A stretch of 40,932 bases of DNA from Pseudomonadota bacterium (lineage in GTDB: Bacteria; Pseudomonadota; Gammaproteobacteria; Burkholderiales; Burkholderiaceae_C). The translations under genes were made by a program, and so were the position numbers. The notes under the pieces were generated by a model. It was not told the DNA's origin, searched no databases, and saw only the letters and a list, made by a program, of their open reading frames with translations. Of this stretch, positions 30,059-38,613 are shown one piece after another (position 1 is the first letter of the stretch; every line of letters begins with the position of its first letter). The stretch covers positions 1-40,932 of the forward strand of contig JAFECU010000302.1 in the NCBI GenBank assembly GCA_018242005.1. The letters are read 5' to 3'.

Positions 30059-30237
30059 AGTCTTGTATGAAGCTGGCTGTGGAGACGCGCCGCGCCTCCG
30101 TATGGGCCCTTGATGGTACGTTCAATTGCGCGCACGCCGAAATCACAGTGCGAACAATTGTCGCCCGTCCATGGGCCCAGACTCATGGACGGTGCGGCGC
30201 GGATGGCATGCCCCAGGGGCCTTTCAACCGGGGCGCG

Positions 30238-30267
30238 ATTGTATAGAGCTAAGCCGGCAATGGCCAA
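30238..30267 (-). promoter_or_regulatory. Candidate dksA promoter
   Basis: TTGGCC (30262-30267) and TACAAT (30238-30243) are 18 bases apart on the minus strand, followed by a GC-rich discriminator CGCGCC. The leader would be about 170 bases. GC-rich discriminators are typical of promoters inhibited by ppGpp/DksA, so feedback is possible. The rest of the 254-base gap (30059-30312) shows no gene. Confidence 0.45.
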
Positions 30268-30312
30268 ACCGTTGCATATACCACACAGATACAGTGCGAT
30301 TTAGCGGCGGCA

Positions 30313-31377
30313 TTACGCCACCAGACACTGATCCAGCCCCTGCAGCAGGATGTCCTGCGGCAGGTCGATGCCGATGAACACCATCTTGCTCTGGCGCTTC
30401 TCGCCCTCGGCCCACTGTGGGCCCAGGTCGCTTCCCATGAGCTGGTGCACGCCCTGGAAGATCACCTTGCGCTCCGTGCCCCGCATGTTCAGCACGCCCT
30501 TGTAGCGCAGCATGCGCGGGCCGTAGATGTTGACGATGGCACCCAGGAAGTCCTCCAGCTTGGCCGGGTCGAAGGCGCGGTCGGCGCGGTAGACGAAGCT
30601 CTTCACATCGTCGTCATGGTGATGGTGGTGCGGGTGGCTGCAGTGCTCGCCGTGCTCATGGTCATGGCCATGGTGGTCATGGCCGCAATGCTCGTCGTGC
30701 ACATGGCCATGGTCATCCTCTTCCTTGAGGAAGTCCGGGTCGATGTCCAGCTTGGCGTTCAGGTTGAAGCCGCGCAGGTCCAGCACCTCGGACAGAGGCA
30801 CCTCGCCGAAATGCACGGCGCGTATCGGCGCGCGCGGGTTCATGTGCTTGAGGCGATGGATGAGGTCGTTCTTCTCGCCCTCGCTCACCAGGTCGGTCTT
30901 GGACAGGAAGATCTGGTCGGCAAAGCCCACCTGGCGGCGCGCCTCCTGGCGGTCGTCGAGCTGCTTCTGGGCATGCTTGGCGTCCACCAGCGTGATGATG
31001 GAGTCGATCAGGTAGGTCTCGGCGATCTCGTCGTCCATGAAGAAGGTCTGGGCCACCGGGCCGGGGTCGGCCAGGCCCGTGGTCTCTATGACGATGCGGT
31101 CGAACTCCACCAGACCCTTGCGGCGCTTGGCGGCCAGCAGCTGCAGCGTCTCGCGCAGGTCCTCGCGGATGGTGCAGCAGATGCAGCCGTTGCTCATCTG
31201 CACGATCTGCTCCTTGGACTCGGTGCGCAGGATGTCCGTGTCGATGTTCTCCTCGCCGAACTCGTTTTCGATCACGGCGATCTTCTGGCCATGCATTTCG
31301 GAGAGCACGCGCTTGAGCAGCGTGGTCTTGCCCGAGCCGAGGAAGCCGGTGAGGATGGTGGCGGGTATCAGGGACAT
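30313..31377 (-). CDS. COG0523 (CobW/YjiA-type) metal-handling GTPase with His-rich loop
   Basis: This family comprises G3E GTPases that insert or carry metals, often zinc. The 354-residue protein has the P-loop GFLGSGKTT at 11-19, the family CxCC motif as CICC at 65-68 in SNGCICCTIRED, ETTGLADPGPV (Walker B/switch region) at 98-108 and SKTD at 159-162. A histidine/acid run at about 221-257 (HGHDHEHGEHCSHPHHHHH) lies before the C-terminal CobW_C domain and would bind several metal ions. The start at 31377 has GAGAAGG upstream; a TTG 5 codons earlier is unlikely. The substrate metal and client are not shown by context. Confidence 0.92.
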   Translation of the reverse strand: MSLIPATILTGFLGSGKTTLLKRVLSEMHGQKIAVIENEFGEENIDTDILRTESKEQIVQMSNGCICCTIREDLRETLQLLAAKRRKGLVEFDRIVIETTGLADPGPVAQTFFMDDEIAETYLIDSIITLVDAKHAQKQLDDRQEARRQVGFADQIFLSKTDLVSEGEKNDLIHRLKHMNPRAPIRAVHFGEVPLSEVLDLRGFNLNAKLDIDPDFLKEEDDHGHVHDEHCGHDHHGHDHEHGEHCSHPHHHHHDDDVKSFVYRADRAFDPAKLEDFLGAIVNIYGPRMLRYKGVLNMRGTERKVIFQGVHQLMGSDLGPQWAEGEKRQSKMVFIGIDLPQDILLQGLDQCLVA

Positions 31378-31395
31378 GGGTGGCCTTCTCAATGC

Positions 31396-31418
31396 AAAAC
31401 GGCGACCGCCTGGTCGCC
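31396..31418 (-). terminator. Rho-independent terminator after the 76-residue gene
   Basis: On the minus strand GGCGACC (31418-31412), loop AGGC and GGTCGCC (31407-31401) form a perfect 7-base GC-rich stem followed by GTTTTGC. It lies between the 76-residue gene and the COG0523 gene and should separate their transcripts. The T-run is short. Confidence 0.6.
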
Positions 31419-31484
31419 GCGAAACAAACTTCGCTCTAGTTTAGCGAGACTGTCAAGCCATCACTTGCCTTGTTGCTTGCCGCA

Positions 31485-31715
31485 TTACTTGCGCCAGTAA
31501 TTGTTGGCCGCGGCCACGGTCTGGAAATTGAGCGCAATGACCTGCGAGGCCGCCGTCAGCGCCTCGTGGTCGTTGGCGTATTCGGGGCGCAGCTTGTGCA
31601 GCACCTCGGAATCGGGCTGGGTGTACTTGACGCCGCGGCGGCTGAGCGTGATGGCCAGCTCGAAGCCCTGCTGGGGGGTGTCGGTGATCAAAGTGGTGAG
31701 CCAGGTGTCTGCCAT
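31485..31715 (-). CDS. Small conserved-looking protein of unknown function
   Basis: This 76-residue protein begins MADTWLTTLITDTPQQGFEL and ends in ANNYWRK. It is soluble, without signal or membrane segment. It has a strong ribosome binding site (AAGGAG 9 bases before the ATG at 31715) and is followed by a terminator, so it is expressed as its own unit or with xerC. I do not recognise the family. The sequence suggests a small alpha/beta protein (SRRGVKYTQPDSEVLHKLRP in the middle). Confidence 0.7.
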   Translation of the reverse strand: MADTWLTTLITDTPQQGFELAITLSRRGVKYTQPDSEVLHKLRPEYANDHEALTAASQVIALNFQTVAAANNYWRK

Positions 31716-31786
31716 GGTGGGGTTCTCCTTGTTGAAAGACGGCCACTATCCCACCGTCGCGTCCGCAGAGCAAAACAAGAGCGCAT

Positions 31787-32752
31787 TCAGGGTGCGGGTT
31801 TCTTGCGCGCGCGCGGATGGGCCTGGTCGTACACCCGGGCCAGGTGCTGGAAGTCCAGCCGCGTATAGACCTGGGTCGTCGTGATGCTGGCATGGCCCAA
31901 GAGCTCCTGCACGGCGCGCAGGTCGCCGCTTGACTGCAGCACATGGCTGGCGAACGAGTGGCGCAGCATGTGCGGATGCACGGGCGTCGAAAGCCCTGCG
32001 AGCTGGCTGCGCTGGCGCAGGCGCTGCCAGACCGACTGCGCCGACAGGCGCGTGCCGCGCTGGCTCAGGAAGAGCGCGCTGTCAGCCGCCGGCCCGCGCA
32101 CGGCCAGCCACGCGCGCAGGGCATCGGCCGCGGCCCGGCCCACGGGCACGCTGCGGCGCTTCGACCCCTTGCCGAAGACATGGGCCTCGCCAGCCTGCAG
32201 ATCGACCCAGCCGCGCCCCTGCTGGTGCGCCGCGGGGCTGGGCGCCAGGTCCAGGCCCACGAGCTCGCCCACGCGCAGGCCGCAGCCGTAGAGCAGTTCC
32301 ACCATGGCCGCGTCGCGCGCCTCCAGCCAGGGGTCGGCACCGGCCTGCTCGTGTTCGGCCAGGCGCACGGCGTCGTCCACGCCCAGGGCCTTGGGCAAGG
32401 GTTTGGGCGCCTTGGGCGCGCGCACGTCCTGCACCGGGTTGTACGCCACCAGGCCCTGGCGCGCGGCCCAGGCGTAGAAGCCACGCCAGCCCGAGAGGAT
32501 GAGCGCGATGCCGCGCCCGCTGCGCCCGCCCGCGTGCATCTGCGCGACGAAGCGGCGGATGTGCGCGCTGGTCAGGCGCAGCAGCGGCAGGCCCACGCCC
32601 GCGGCCATGGCCGCCAGGCGCTCAAGATCCAATGTGTAGAGCGTGAGCGTGCGTGCGGCCAGGCGCTTTTCCACGCGCACATGCTCCAGATACTGCAGGG
32701 CCTCGGGGGGCAGTGCGGGGGCGGCCACGCCATCTTTGGCATCAAAACCCAT
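31787..32752 (-). CDS. xerC: Tyrosine recombinase XerC
   Basis: XerC, with XerD, resolves chromosome dimers at dif during division. The 321-residue protein has the N-terminal SAM-like core-binding domain (about 15-105) and a catalytic domain with R160 (GCGLRVGEL), K195 (GKGSKRR), H261-x-x-R264 (HPHMLRHSF), H287 (LLGHAS) and the nucleophile Y296 (TQVYTRLD). All catalytic residues are present. The ATG at 32752 is chosen by comparison of length; the open frame runs further upstream into the DUF484 gene region without support. The neighbourhood dapF-DUF484-xerC is conserved in proteobacteria, which favours XerC over XerD. Confidence 0.95.
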   Translation of the reverse strand: MGFDAKDGVAAPALPPEALQYLEHVRVEKRLAARTLTLYTLDLERLAAMAAGVGLPLLRLTSAHIRRFVAQMHAGGRSGRGIALILSGWRGFYAWAARQGLVAYNPVQDVRAPKAPKPLPKALGVDDAVRLAEHEQAGADPWLEARDAAMVELLYGCGLRVGELVGLDLAPSPAAHQQGRGWVDLQAGEAHVFGKGSKRRSVPVGRAAADALRAWLAVRGPAADSALFLSQRGTRLSAQSVWQRLRQRSQLAGLSTPVHPHMLRHSFASHVLQSSGDLRAVQELLGHASITTTQVYTRLDFQHLARVYDQAHPRARKKPAP

Positions 32753-32790
32753 TGAGGCGCCCTGTGGACAAGTGCAACCAGCTCTACTTA

Positions 32791-33480
32791 TCAGAGCAAA
32801 CGCGACAGTGCCGCACTCGCCAGCTCGGCCATGCGCACGAGGTATTCGGTGCCCATGGTGGCCTCGAAGCGGTGCGGGTCCTGCGACCCCAGCACCAGCA
32901 GGCCGAAGGCCGGCTGCTCGGCGCTGTCGATGGCGCCGCGGCGCAGCGGCAGCAGTGCCAGCGACTGCACCTGGGCGGGCTCGGCCAGCCAGGCCGTGGC
33001 CTCGAAGCCCAGGTTGGGACCGCAGAACGGCATGGTCAGCGACGAGGCGAAGGAGCGCACATCCTCGCTCACGCCCTGGGCAAAGGGCTGTTCGCCATGT
33101 GCGCCCGCCACGCCCCACAGGCGCAGGGCCACCTGCGGCACGTCGAACAGCGCCTGCATGCCCTGCTCCACGGCCTGCGGCAGCTGGCCCGCGTCCTGCA
33201 CGGCCAGCAGCTGGCGTGACCACTGGTGGATCTTGTCGCCGATGGCGGCGTTTTCATGGCCGTGGCGCACCATGTCCATGATGCGATGCTCCAGGCCCTT
33301 GATCTTCTCGCGCAGCATCTCGGCCTGGCGCTCCTGCAGACTCACGGCGCGCTGGCCGTGCGGGCTGGCCATGGTGACGCTGGCCAGCAGCTCGGCGTGG
33401 CGTTCGAAGAATCCCGGCGTGTTGGCCAGAAAGTGCGCAATGTCGTCTTCGGTGATGGGGGTGACGGAGGATTGGTTCAT
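32791..33480 (-). CDS. DUF484 family protein
   Basis: The 229-residue product is a DUF484 protein (GAF-like fold). It has the N-terminal family block [20 protein letters not shown], then a charged helix ([20 protein letters not shown]) and a C-terminal GAF-like half ending [19 protein letters not shown]. Its function is not established; the gene is usually found between dapF and xerC, as here. It overlaps dapF by 4 bases and precedes xerC by 38 bases, so the three probably form one operon. Confidence 0.93.
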   Translation of the reverse strand: MNQSSVTPITEDDIAHFLANTPGFFERHAELLASVTMASPHGQRAVSLQERQAEMLREKIKGLEHRIMDMVRHGHENAAIGDKIHQWSRQLLAVQDAGQLPQAVEQGMQALFDVPQVALRLWGVAGAHGEQPFAQGVSEDVRSFASSLTMPFCGPNLGFEATAWLAEPAQVQSLALLPLRRGAIDSAEQPAFGLLVLGSQDPHRFEATMGTEYLVRMAELASAALSRLL

Positions 33481-34355
33481 GGTAGGTCGGGAATGTCGAT
33501 CTGGCCTTCAAAAACGGGGGTGGCGGGGCCTGTCATGAACACCGGGTCATCGGGCCCGCCGGCCCAGGCAATGGTGAGCAGGCCGCCGCGCGTGTGCACG
33601 TCCACGCGCGCATCGAGCAGGCCCAGCCCCATGCCGGCCACGGCCGCCGCGCAGGCGCCCGTGCCGCAGGCCAGCGTCTCGCCCGCACCGCGCTCGTACA
33701 CGCGCAGGCGTGCCTGGCCGCGGTTCACGATCTCTAGAAAACCGGCATTCACACGCTCGGCAAAGCGCGGGTGGCCCTCGATGAGCGGGCCGGTCTGGGC
33801 CACGGGGGCATGGTCCACGTCGTCCACGAGCTGCACGGCATGCGGGTTGCCCATGGACACGGCAACTATCATTACTGTAGCTTCTTGCGCTTTACTACCA
33901 AGCGCCAGAGGCCATTTTTCTATGGAATTTTGCACCACGGGCACGAGGCCCTGAGTGTCGAAGGGCAGGCTCTCGGGCGCAAGGCGCGGGCGGCCCATGT
34001 CCACCGTCACGCGCCCGTCGGCCTCGAGCCGCGGGGCGATCACGCCCGACAGGGTCTGAACGCGGATGCTGTCCTTGTCCGTCAGGCCCTTGTCTCGCAC
34101 GAAGCGCGCAAAGCAGCGCGCGCCGTTGCCGCATTGCTGCACCTGGCCGCCATCGGCGTTGTGGATCAGGTATTCGAAGTCTATGCCCGGCGCTGGCGAC
34201 GGCAGCACGGTGAGGATTTGGTCGGCCCCCACGCCGAAGTGGCGATCGGCCAGGAAGCGGTACTGCGCGCGCGTGAGGCCCAGCCGGCCCCGGGTCTCGT
34301 CGAGCACCACGAAGTCGTTGCCCGCGCCCTGCATCTTGGTGAAGCGGATCTGCAT
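33477..34355 (-). CDS. dapF: Diaminopimelate epimerase DapF, with repeat-encoded insert
   Basis: DapF converts LL- to meso-diaminopimelate for lysine and for MurE. The 292-residue protein begins [20 protein letters not shown] and has the catalytic cysteines C75 ([12 protein letters not shown]) and C230 ([11 protein letters not shown]), with SMGNPHAV at 167-174. It is about 18 residues longer than the E. coli enzyme: residues about 145-164 ([18 protein letters not shown]) are encoded by a copy of the hairpin repeat (33866-33920), just before SMGNPH. The frame is kept. The start at 34355 is fixed by the N-terminal motif. Confidence 0.97.
   Translation of the reverse strand: MQIRFTKMQGAGNDFVVLDETRGRLGLTRAQYRFLADRHFGVGADQILTVLPSPAPGIDFEYLIHNADGGQVQQCGNGARCFARFVRDKGLTDKDSIRVQTLSGVIAPRLEADGRVTVDMGRPRLAPESLPFDTQGLVPVVQNSIEKWPLALGSKAQEATVMIVAVSMGNPHAVQLVDDVDHAPVAQTGPLIEGHPRFAERVNAGFLEIVNRGQARLRVYERGAGETLACGTGACAAAVAGMGLGLLDARVDVHTRGGLLTIAWAGGPDDPVFMTGPATPVFEGQIDIPDLP
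33866..33920 (-). repeat. Hairpin-repeat family, copy inside dapF
   Basis: The minus strand reads ATGGCCTCTGGCGCTTGG, TAGTAAAGCGCAAG, AAGCTACAG. It matches the intergenic copy at 39873-39921 closely (ATGGC-TCTGGCGCTTG...AAAGCGC...AGCTA) and forms a GCGCTT/AAGCGC stem with a 7-base loop. It lies in frame in dapF. Confidence 0.75.
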
Positions 34356-34409
34356 GGCCGCAATTATCCGCGCACCGCAGCAGGCGCCGCTCTTGCCGAT
34401 AATGGTCCG

Positions 34410-36104
34410 ATGCCACGCCAAAGCCAACAACTGCACCCCCACCGCGAACCCGTCACCCCCCTGAACGCCGCCACCGTGCTGCTGCTGCGCGACACGCCCG
34501 CGCCGGACGGCACGACCCGGCTGGAGGTCTTGATGACGCGCCGCTCCGACAAGGCCAGCTTCGTGCCCGGCGCCTATGTCTTCCCCGGCGGCGGCATTGA
34601 GGCGCAGGACGGCGACGCCGCCACGCACGCCCTGGCCGACCACCGCCCGGCGCAGAATGCGGCGCGCCTGACCGACGCCATGGCCGCCATCCGCGAAAGC
34701 TTCGAGGAGCTGGGCGTGCTGCTGGCGCGCCACGCCGACGGCCGCTGGGCCGACGCCGCCGACATTGCCGCCATCGCCCGCAAGCTGCCGCCGGACACGA
34801 GCTTTGCCGCAGCCTGCGCCGCGCGCGGCCTGCGCCTTGCGGCCGACAGCGTCTATTGGCTGGCCCACTGGACGGCCGACCGCAATCTGCCCAAGCGCTT
34901 TGCCGTGCCCTTCCTGGTGGCGCGCATGCCCGAGGGGCAGGAGCCCGTGGCCGACGAGTCCGAGCAGTTCGAGCCCGTGTGGCTGAGCCCCGCCGACGCC
35001 GTGGCGCGCCACGAGGCGGGCCAGTTCTTCATGATCTTTCCCACCATACGCACGCTGCAGCGCCTGGCCGGCTTTGCCGATGTGGATGCAGTCCTCGCCG
35101 CCGTCGCGCTCGAGCAGCCCCTGTGGGTCAGCAGCCCGCGCTCGGGCCTGCTGGCGGGCAAGGAGGCGCGCTACATGGAGCACGAGGCGCCCTATGGCGA
35201 GCTGGCCCTGGTCACGCCCAACGGGCGCGGCGAGCATGTGCTGGACTGGCAGAGCGAGACGCCCGTGCCGCTCCTCAAAAACGTGCAGCGCCTCACCGCC
35301 CCCAACCCCGGCGTGATGACCGGCCCCGGCACCAACAGCTACCTGGTGGGCGACCCGGCCACGGGCTACATCGCCATAGACCCCGGCCCGCAGGATGCCG
35401 AACACCTGGAGCGCCTGTGGCGCGCCGCGGGCGGCGACATACGCATGATCGTCTGCACCCACTCGCACCCCGACCATTCGCCCGGCGCCGCCCCGCTGCA
35501 GGCCATGGTGGCGACCCATGGGCGCCCAAAGCCGCCCATACTGGGCCTGCCGTCCCTGCCCACGGCGCGCGCGCACAGCCAGTTCACGCCCGACCGCGCG
35601 CTACAAAACGGTGAGCTGCTGGCGCTTAAAGGGCAAGGGCTGGAAGGCGAAATCACCCATACCCTGGAAGCCGTGCACACACCCGGCCATGCGGCCAACC
35701 ATGTCTGCCTGCTGCTGCGCGAGGACGGCCTGCTGTTCAGCGGCGACCATATCCTGAACGGCAGCACCACCGTCATCGACCCGCCCGACGGCAACATGGC
35801 CGACTACCTCGACTCGCTGGACCGGCTGGACGCCCTCTGCGCCGAGCATGGCGTGGACTTCATACTGCCCGCCCATGGCTATGTGCTCGGCGAGGCGCGC
35901 GCGGCAATCGCGCGCCTGAAGGCCCACCGCCTGGCGCGCGAGGCCAAGGTGCTGGCCGCCATGCAGGCGCGGCCCGACGGCAGCATGGACGACTGGGTGC
36001 GCCTGGCCTACGACGACGTGCCCGAGCGCATCTGGCCCGTCGCGCAGCGCTCGCTGCTCGCGCACATCGAGCGCATCCGCATGCTGGAGCCGGGCAATGA
36101 TTGA
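34410..36104 (+). CDS. Nudix hydrolase-metallo-beta-lactamase fusion protein
   Basis: This 564-residue protein joins two hydrolase domains. Residues about 15-235 are a Nudix domain with FPGGGIE at 58-64 and the box residues REXXEELG at 95-102 (RESFEELG), with an inserted segment between them as in NUDT19-type proteins. Residues about 290-560 are a metallo-beta-lactamase fold like LACTB2: HSHPDH at 351-356, H426 (HTPGHAANH), D446 (FSGDH) and PAHGYVL, so both metal sites are complete. A winged-helix-like tail follows. Substrates are unknown: Nudix enzymes cleave nucleoside diphosphate-linked compounds including CoA, and LACTB2-like enzymes can be thioesterases or nucleases. It is divergent from dapF across 54 bases. 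Confidence 0.9.
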   Translation: MPRQSQQLHPHREPVTPLNAATVLLLRDTPAPDGTTRLEVLMTRRSDKASFVPGAYVFPGGGIEAQDGDAATHALADHRPAQNAARLTDAMAAIRESFEELGVLLARHADGRWADAADIAAIARKLPPDTSFAAACAARGLRLAADSVYWLAHWTADRNLPKRFAVPFLVARMPEGQEPVADESEQFEPVWLSPADAVARHEAGQFFMIFPTIRTLQRLAGFADVDAVLAAVALEQPLWVSSPRSGLLAGKEARYMEHEAPYGELALVTPNGRGEHVLDWQSETPVPLLKNVQRLTAPNPGVMTGPGTNSYLVGDPATGYIAIDPGPQDAEHLERLWRAAGGDIRMIVCTHSHPDHSPGAAPLQAMVATHGRPKPPILGLPSLPTARAHSQFTPDRALQNGELLALKGQGLEGEITHTLEAVHTPGHAANHVCLLLREDGLLFSGDHILNGSTTVIDPPDGNMADYLDSLDRLDALCAEHGVDFILPAHGYVLGEARAAIARLKAHRLAREAKVLAAMQARPDGSMDDWVRLAYDDVPERIWPVAQRSLLAHIERIRMLEPGND

Positions 36105-36105
36105 A

Positions 36106-36151
36106 CACCCCCCTGAGCCGCTTCGCGGCGGGGCGGCCCTTGCGCGGCTGC
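36106..36151 (+). repeat. GC-rich repeat element, short copy
   Basis: CACCCCCCTGAGCCGCTTCG and then the 25-base end shared with 7874-7898 (GGCGGGGCGGCCC, TTGCGCGGCTGC) lie just after the stop of the Nudix-lactamase gene. The middle part present at 7899-7956 is absent, so this looks like an internally deleted copy. It fills the gap before the next start at 36215. Confidence 0.7.
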
Positions 36152-36214
36152 CCTGGCCGGGGGCGCGCCGGTCTCATGCGGTGGGCGCGCTGCCCAGCCA
36201 TCTGGAGTGCCCAC

Positions 36215-36982
36215 ATGGATGAGGCCATCCGTCTGGTCAAGCGCGTGGCGCAGCAGTTCGACTGCTCACGCAGCACGGCCGAGCAATACATCGAAGGTGG
36301 CTGGGTGTCAGTGGACGGCCAGGTCGTCGAGCTGCCCGGCGCGCGCGTGGCGCCCCAGCAGGCCGTGGCGCTGGCCGCGGACGCCAACCCCATGGAGCTC
36401 ACCCCCGTCACCCTGCTGCTGCACAAGCCGCCGGGCTACGAGGCCGGCCTGGGCCAGGAGGGCGCGCACGCCGCCCACGCCAGCCGCAGCCAGGGCGCGC
36501 CCCAGGCGCACGCGCTGCTCGGCGCGGCCAGCCACGCGGCGGACGACCCCTCCGGCCAGCGCGTACTGCTGCGCCACTTTCGCGCGCTCGAGTGCTTCAC
36601 GCCCCTGCCCACCGAGGCCGGCGGCCTGGTCGTCTACACGCAGGACCGGCGCATCGCGCGCAGGCTGCAGGAAGACATCGAGACGCTGGAGCAGGAATGC
36701 ATCGTCACCGTGACGGGCCAGATCCACGAGGGCGGCCTGCAAAGGCTCTGCCACGGCCTCGCCTTCAACGGCCGGGCGCTGCCGCCCATCAAGGTCAGCT
36801 GGCAGAACGAAAACCGCCTGCGCTTTGCCTTGAAGGGCATACGCCCCGGGCAGATCCCGGCCATGTGCGAGGCCGTGGGCCTGTCGGTCACGGCCATCAA
36901 GCGCATCCGCATCGGCCGCGTGCCGCTCGCCAGGCTGCCCGAGGGGCAGTGGCGCTATCTGCAGCCCTGGGAGCGGTTTTGA
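36215..36982 (+). CDS. RluF/RsuA-like protein lacking the catalytic Asp
   Basis: The 255-residue product has an N-terminal S4 RNA-binding domain (about 1-60: IRLVKRVAQQFDCSRSTAEQ, GGWVSVDGQVV) and a pseudouridine-synthase-like domain beginning LLLHKPPGYEAG (67-78). Where the family has GRLDxxTxGLLLLT, this protein has FTPLPTEAGGLVVYT (128-142), with Pro132 in place of the catalytic Asp and Pro130 for the Arg. The later NRQIRRM motif reads PGQIPAM (211-217). The C-terminus IKRIRIGRVPLARLPEGQWR fits RluF. So it is probably an RNA-binding, non-catalytic relative. The start at 36215 has GGAG upstream; the frame is open 38 codons earlier through the repeat at 36106-36151. Confidence 0.85.
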   Translation: MDEAIRLVKRVAQQFDCSRSTAEQYIEGGWVSVDGQVVELPGARVAPQQAVALAADANPMELTPVTLLLHKPPGYEAGLGQEGAHAAHASRSQGAPQAHALLGAASHAADDPSGQRVLLRHFRALECFTPLPTEAGGLVVYTQDRRIARRLQEDIETLEQECIVTVTGQIHEGGLQRLCHGLAFNGRALPPIKVSWQNENRLRFALKGIRPGQIPAMCEAVGLSVTAIKRIRIGRVPLARLPEGQWRYLQPWERF

Positions 36983-36991
36983 TTGAAAAGT

Positions 36992-37315
36992 GTGAAGCCC
37001 GCCGATAAGCCGGATTCTGTGCATGCGGTTGCCCGCATGTGACCGCCATTAATCTGGGCCGGGGGTCGCCCCACCGGCTCGATGCCACCTACCCGCACAC
37101 TCCGGGGGCCCCGTCAACGTGTGCCTACTTGGTGTTGCTGCGCGTAGAGATTGCCCGTTTCACTTCGGGCGCGAAGCGCCCGAACTCGTCTCTGTTGCTC
37201 TGATCCTCACCTCACGGTGGACAGCCGTTAGCTGCTACGCTGCCCTGTGCAGTCCGGACGTTCCTCCAGTGCCTGGTTTCCCAGATTGCACCAGCGGCGG
37301 TCTGGCGTGCTTCAC
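36992..37315 (-). ncRNA. rnpB: RNase P RNA (class A)
   Basis: The minus strand shows the conserved core of bacterial RNase P RNA: CTGGAGGAACGTCCGGACTG, CACAGGGCAG near the 5' side, the GAGTGTGCGGGTAGG region, and CAGAATCCGGCTTATCG near the 3' end. The ends pair as P1: GTGAAGC at the 5' end (37315-37309) with GCTTCAC at the 3' end (36998-36992), which sets the bounds. Length of about 324 bases is right for a class A RNA. It cleaves the 5' leader of tRNA precursors with RnpA. Confidence 0.95.
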
Positions 37316-37328
37316 GGGCGTGATTGTC

Positions 37329-37499
37329 TCACCGTGCGGGCAGCTGTTCGAAGATGTTGTAGGCAATGATGGCCAGCGCGCCCACGATGCCCAGCAGCAT
37401 CAGCGCCGGCCCCCAGCGCGACTCGCGTGCGGAAAAGCCGATGAGCAGCAGCGCGCAGCTGGATGCAAGCATGAGCATGGTGGTCTGCAAAAGGGTCAT
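37329..37499 (-). CDS. Small two-helix membrane protein upstream of rnpB
   Basis: A 56-residue frame begins MTLLQTTMLMLASSCALLLI, with a polar turn GFSARESRWGP and a second hydrophobic stretch ALMLLGIVGALAIIAYNIF ending EQLPAR. Two transmembrane helices are predicted (about 7-22 and 32-50). Its stop is 13 bases before the 5' end of rnpB, so the rnpB promoter must lie inside it or the two are cotranscribed. I do not recognise a named family. Codon pattern and hydrophobic profile support a gene; the ribosome binding site is weak and overlaps a palindrome. Confidence 0.6.
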   Translation of the reverse strand: MTLLQTTMLMLASSCALLLIGFSARESRWGPALMLLGIVGALAIIAYNIFEQLPAR

Positions 37500-37501
37500 G
37501 G

Positions 37502-37513
37502 GACAGGCCTGTC
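37502..37513. promoter_or_regulatory. Perfect 12-base palindrome at the start of the small membrane gene
   Basis: GACAGGCCTGTC lies immediately upstream of the ATG at 37499, in the spacer that also serves divergent cysK. It could be an operator or hide the ribosome binding site. There is no match to a regulator that I can name. Confidence 0.3.
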
Positions 37514-37653
37514 GATAGCAATGCCTCTATTGTGCGGCGCATCAGCGCGCATATGACGCGAGCGGCATATCGTTATCGCGACGCGGCACAACAAGTCCTC
37601 CACAATGGGCGACTGCACTGCCGTATTTCCACCTCCCACTTTCTGGAGACCCC

Positions 37654-38574
<921 letters not shown>

Positions 38575-38613
38575 ATCGCCGCGAATGTGGCGGGGGCACA
38601 ATCGGCCCCCACC

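Noticed and set aside
30445-31500. A plus-strand frame with long Val/Met/Ala runs that looks like membrane protein
   Set aside because: The runs are the complement of the His-rich loop of the COG0523 GTPase.
33771-34409. Upstream extension of the Nudix-lactamase frame across dapF
   Set aside because: It is antisense to dapF and has no domain; the ATG at 34410 starts just before the Nudix fold.
34356-35576. Upstream extension of the dapF frame
   Set aside because: It is antisense to the Nudix-lactamase gene; DapF begins [10 protein letters not shown] at 34355.
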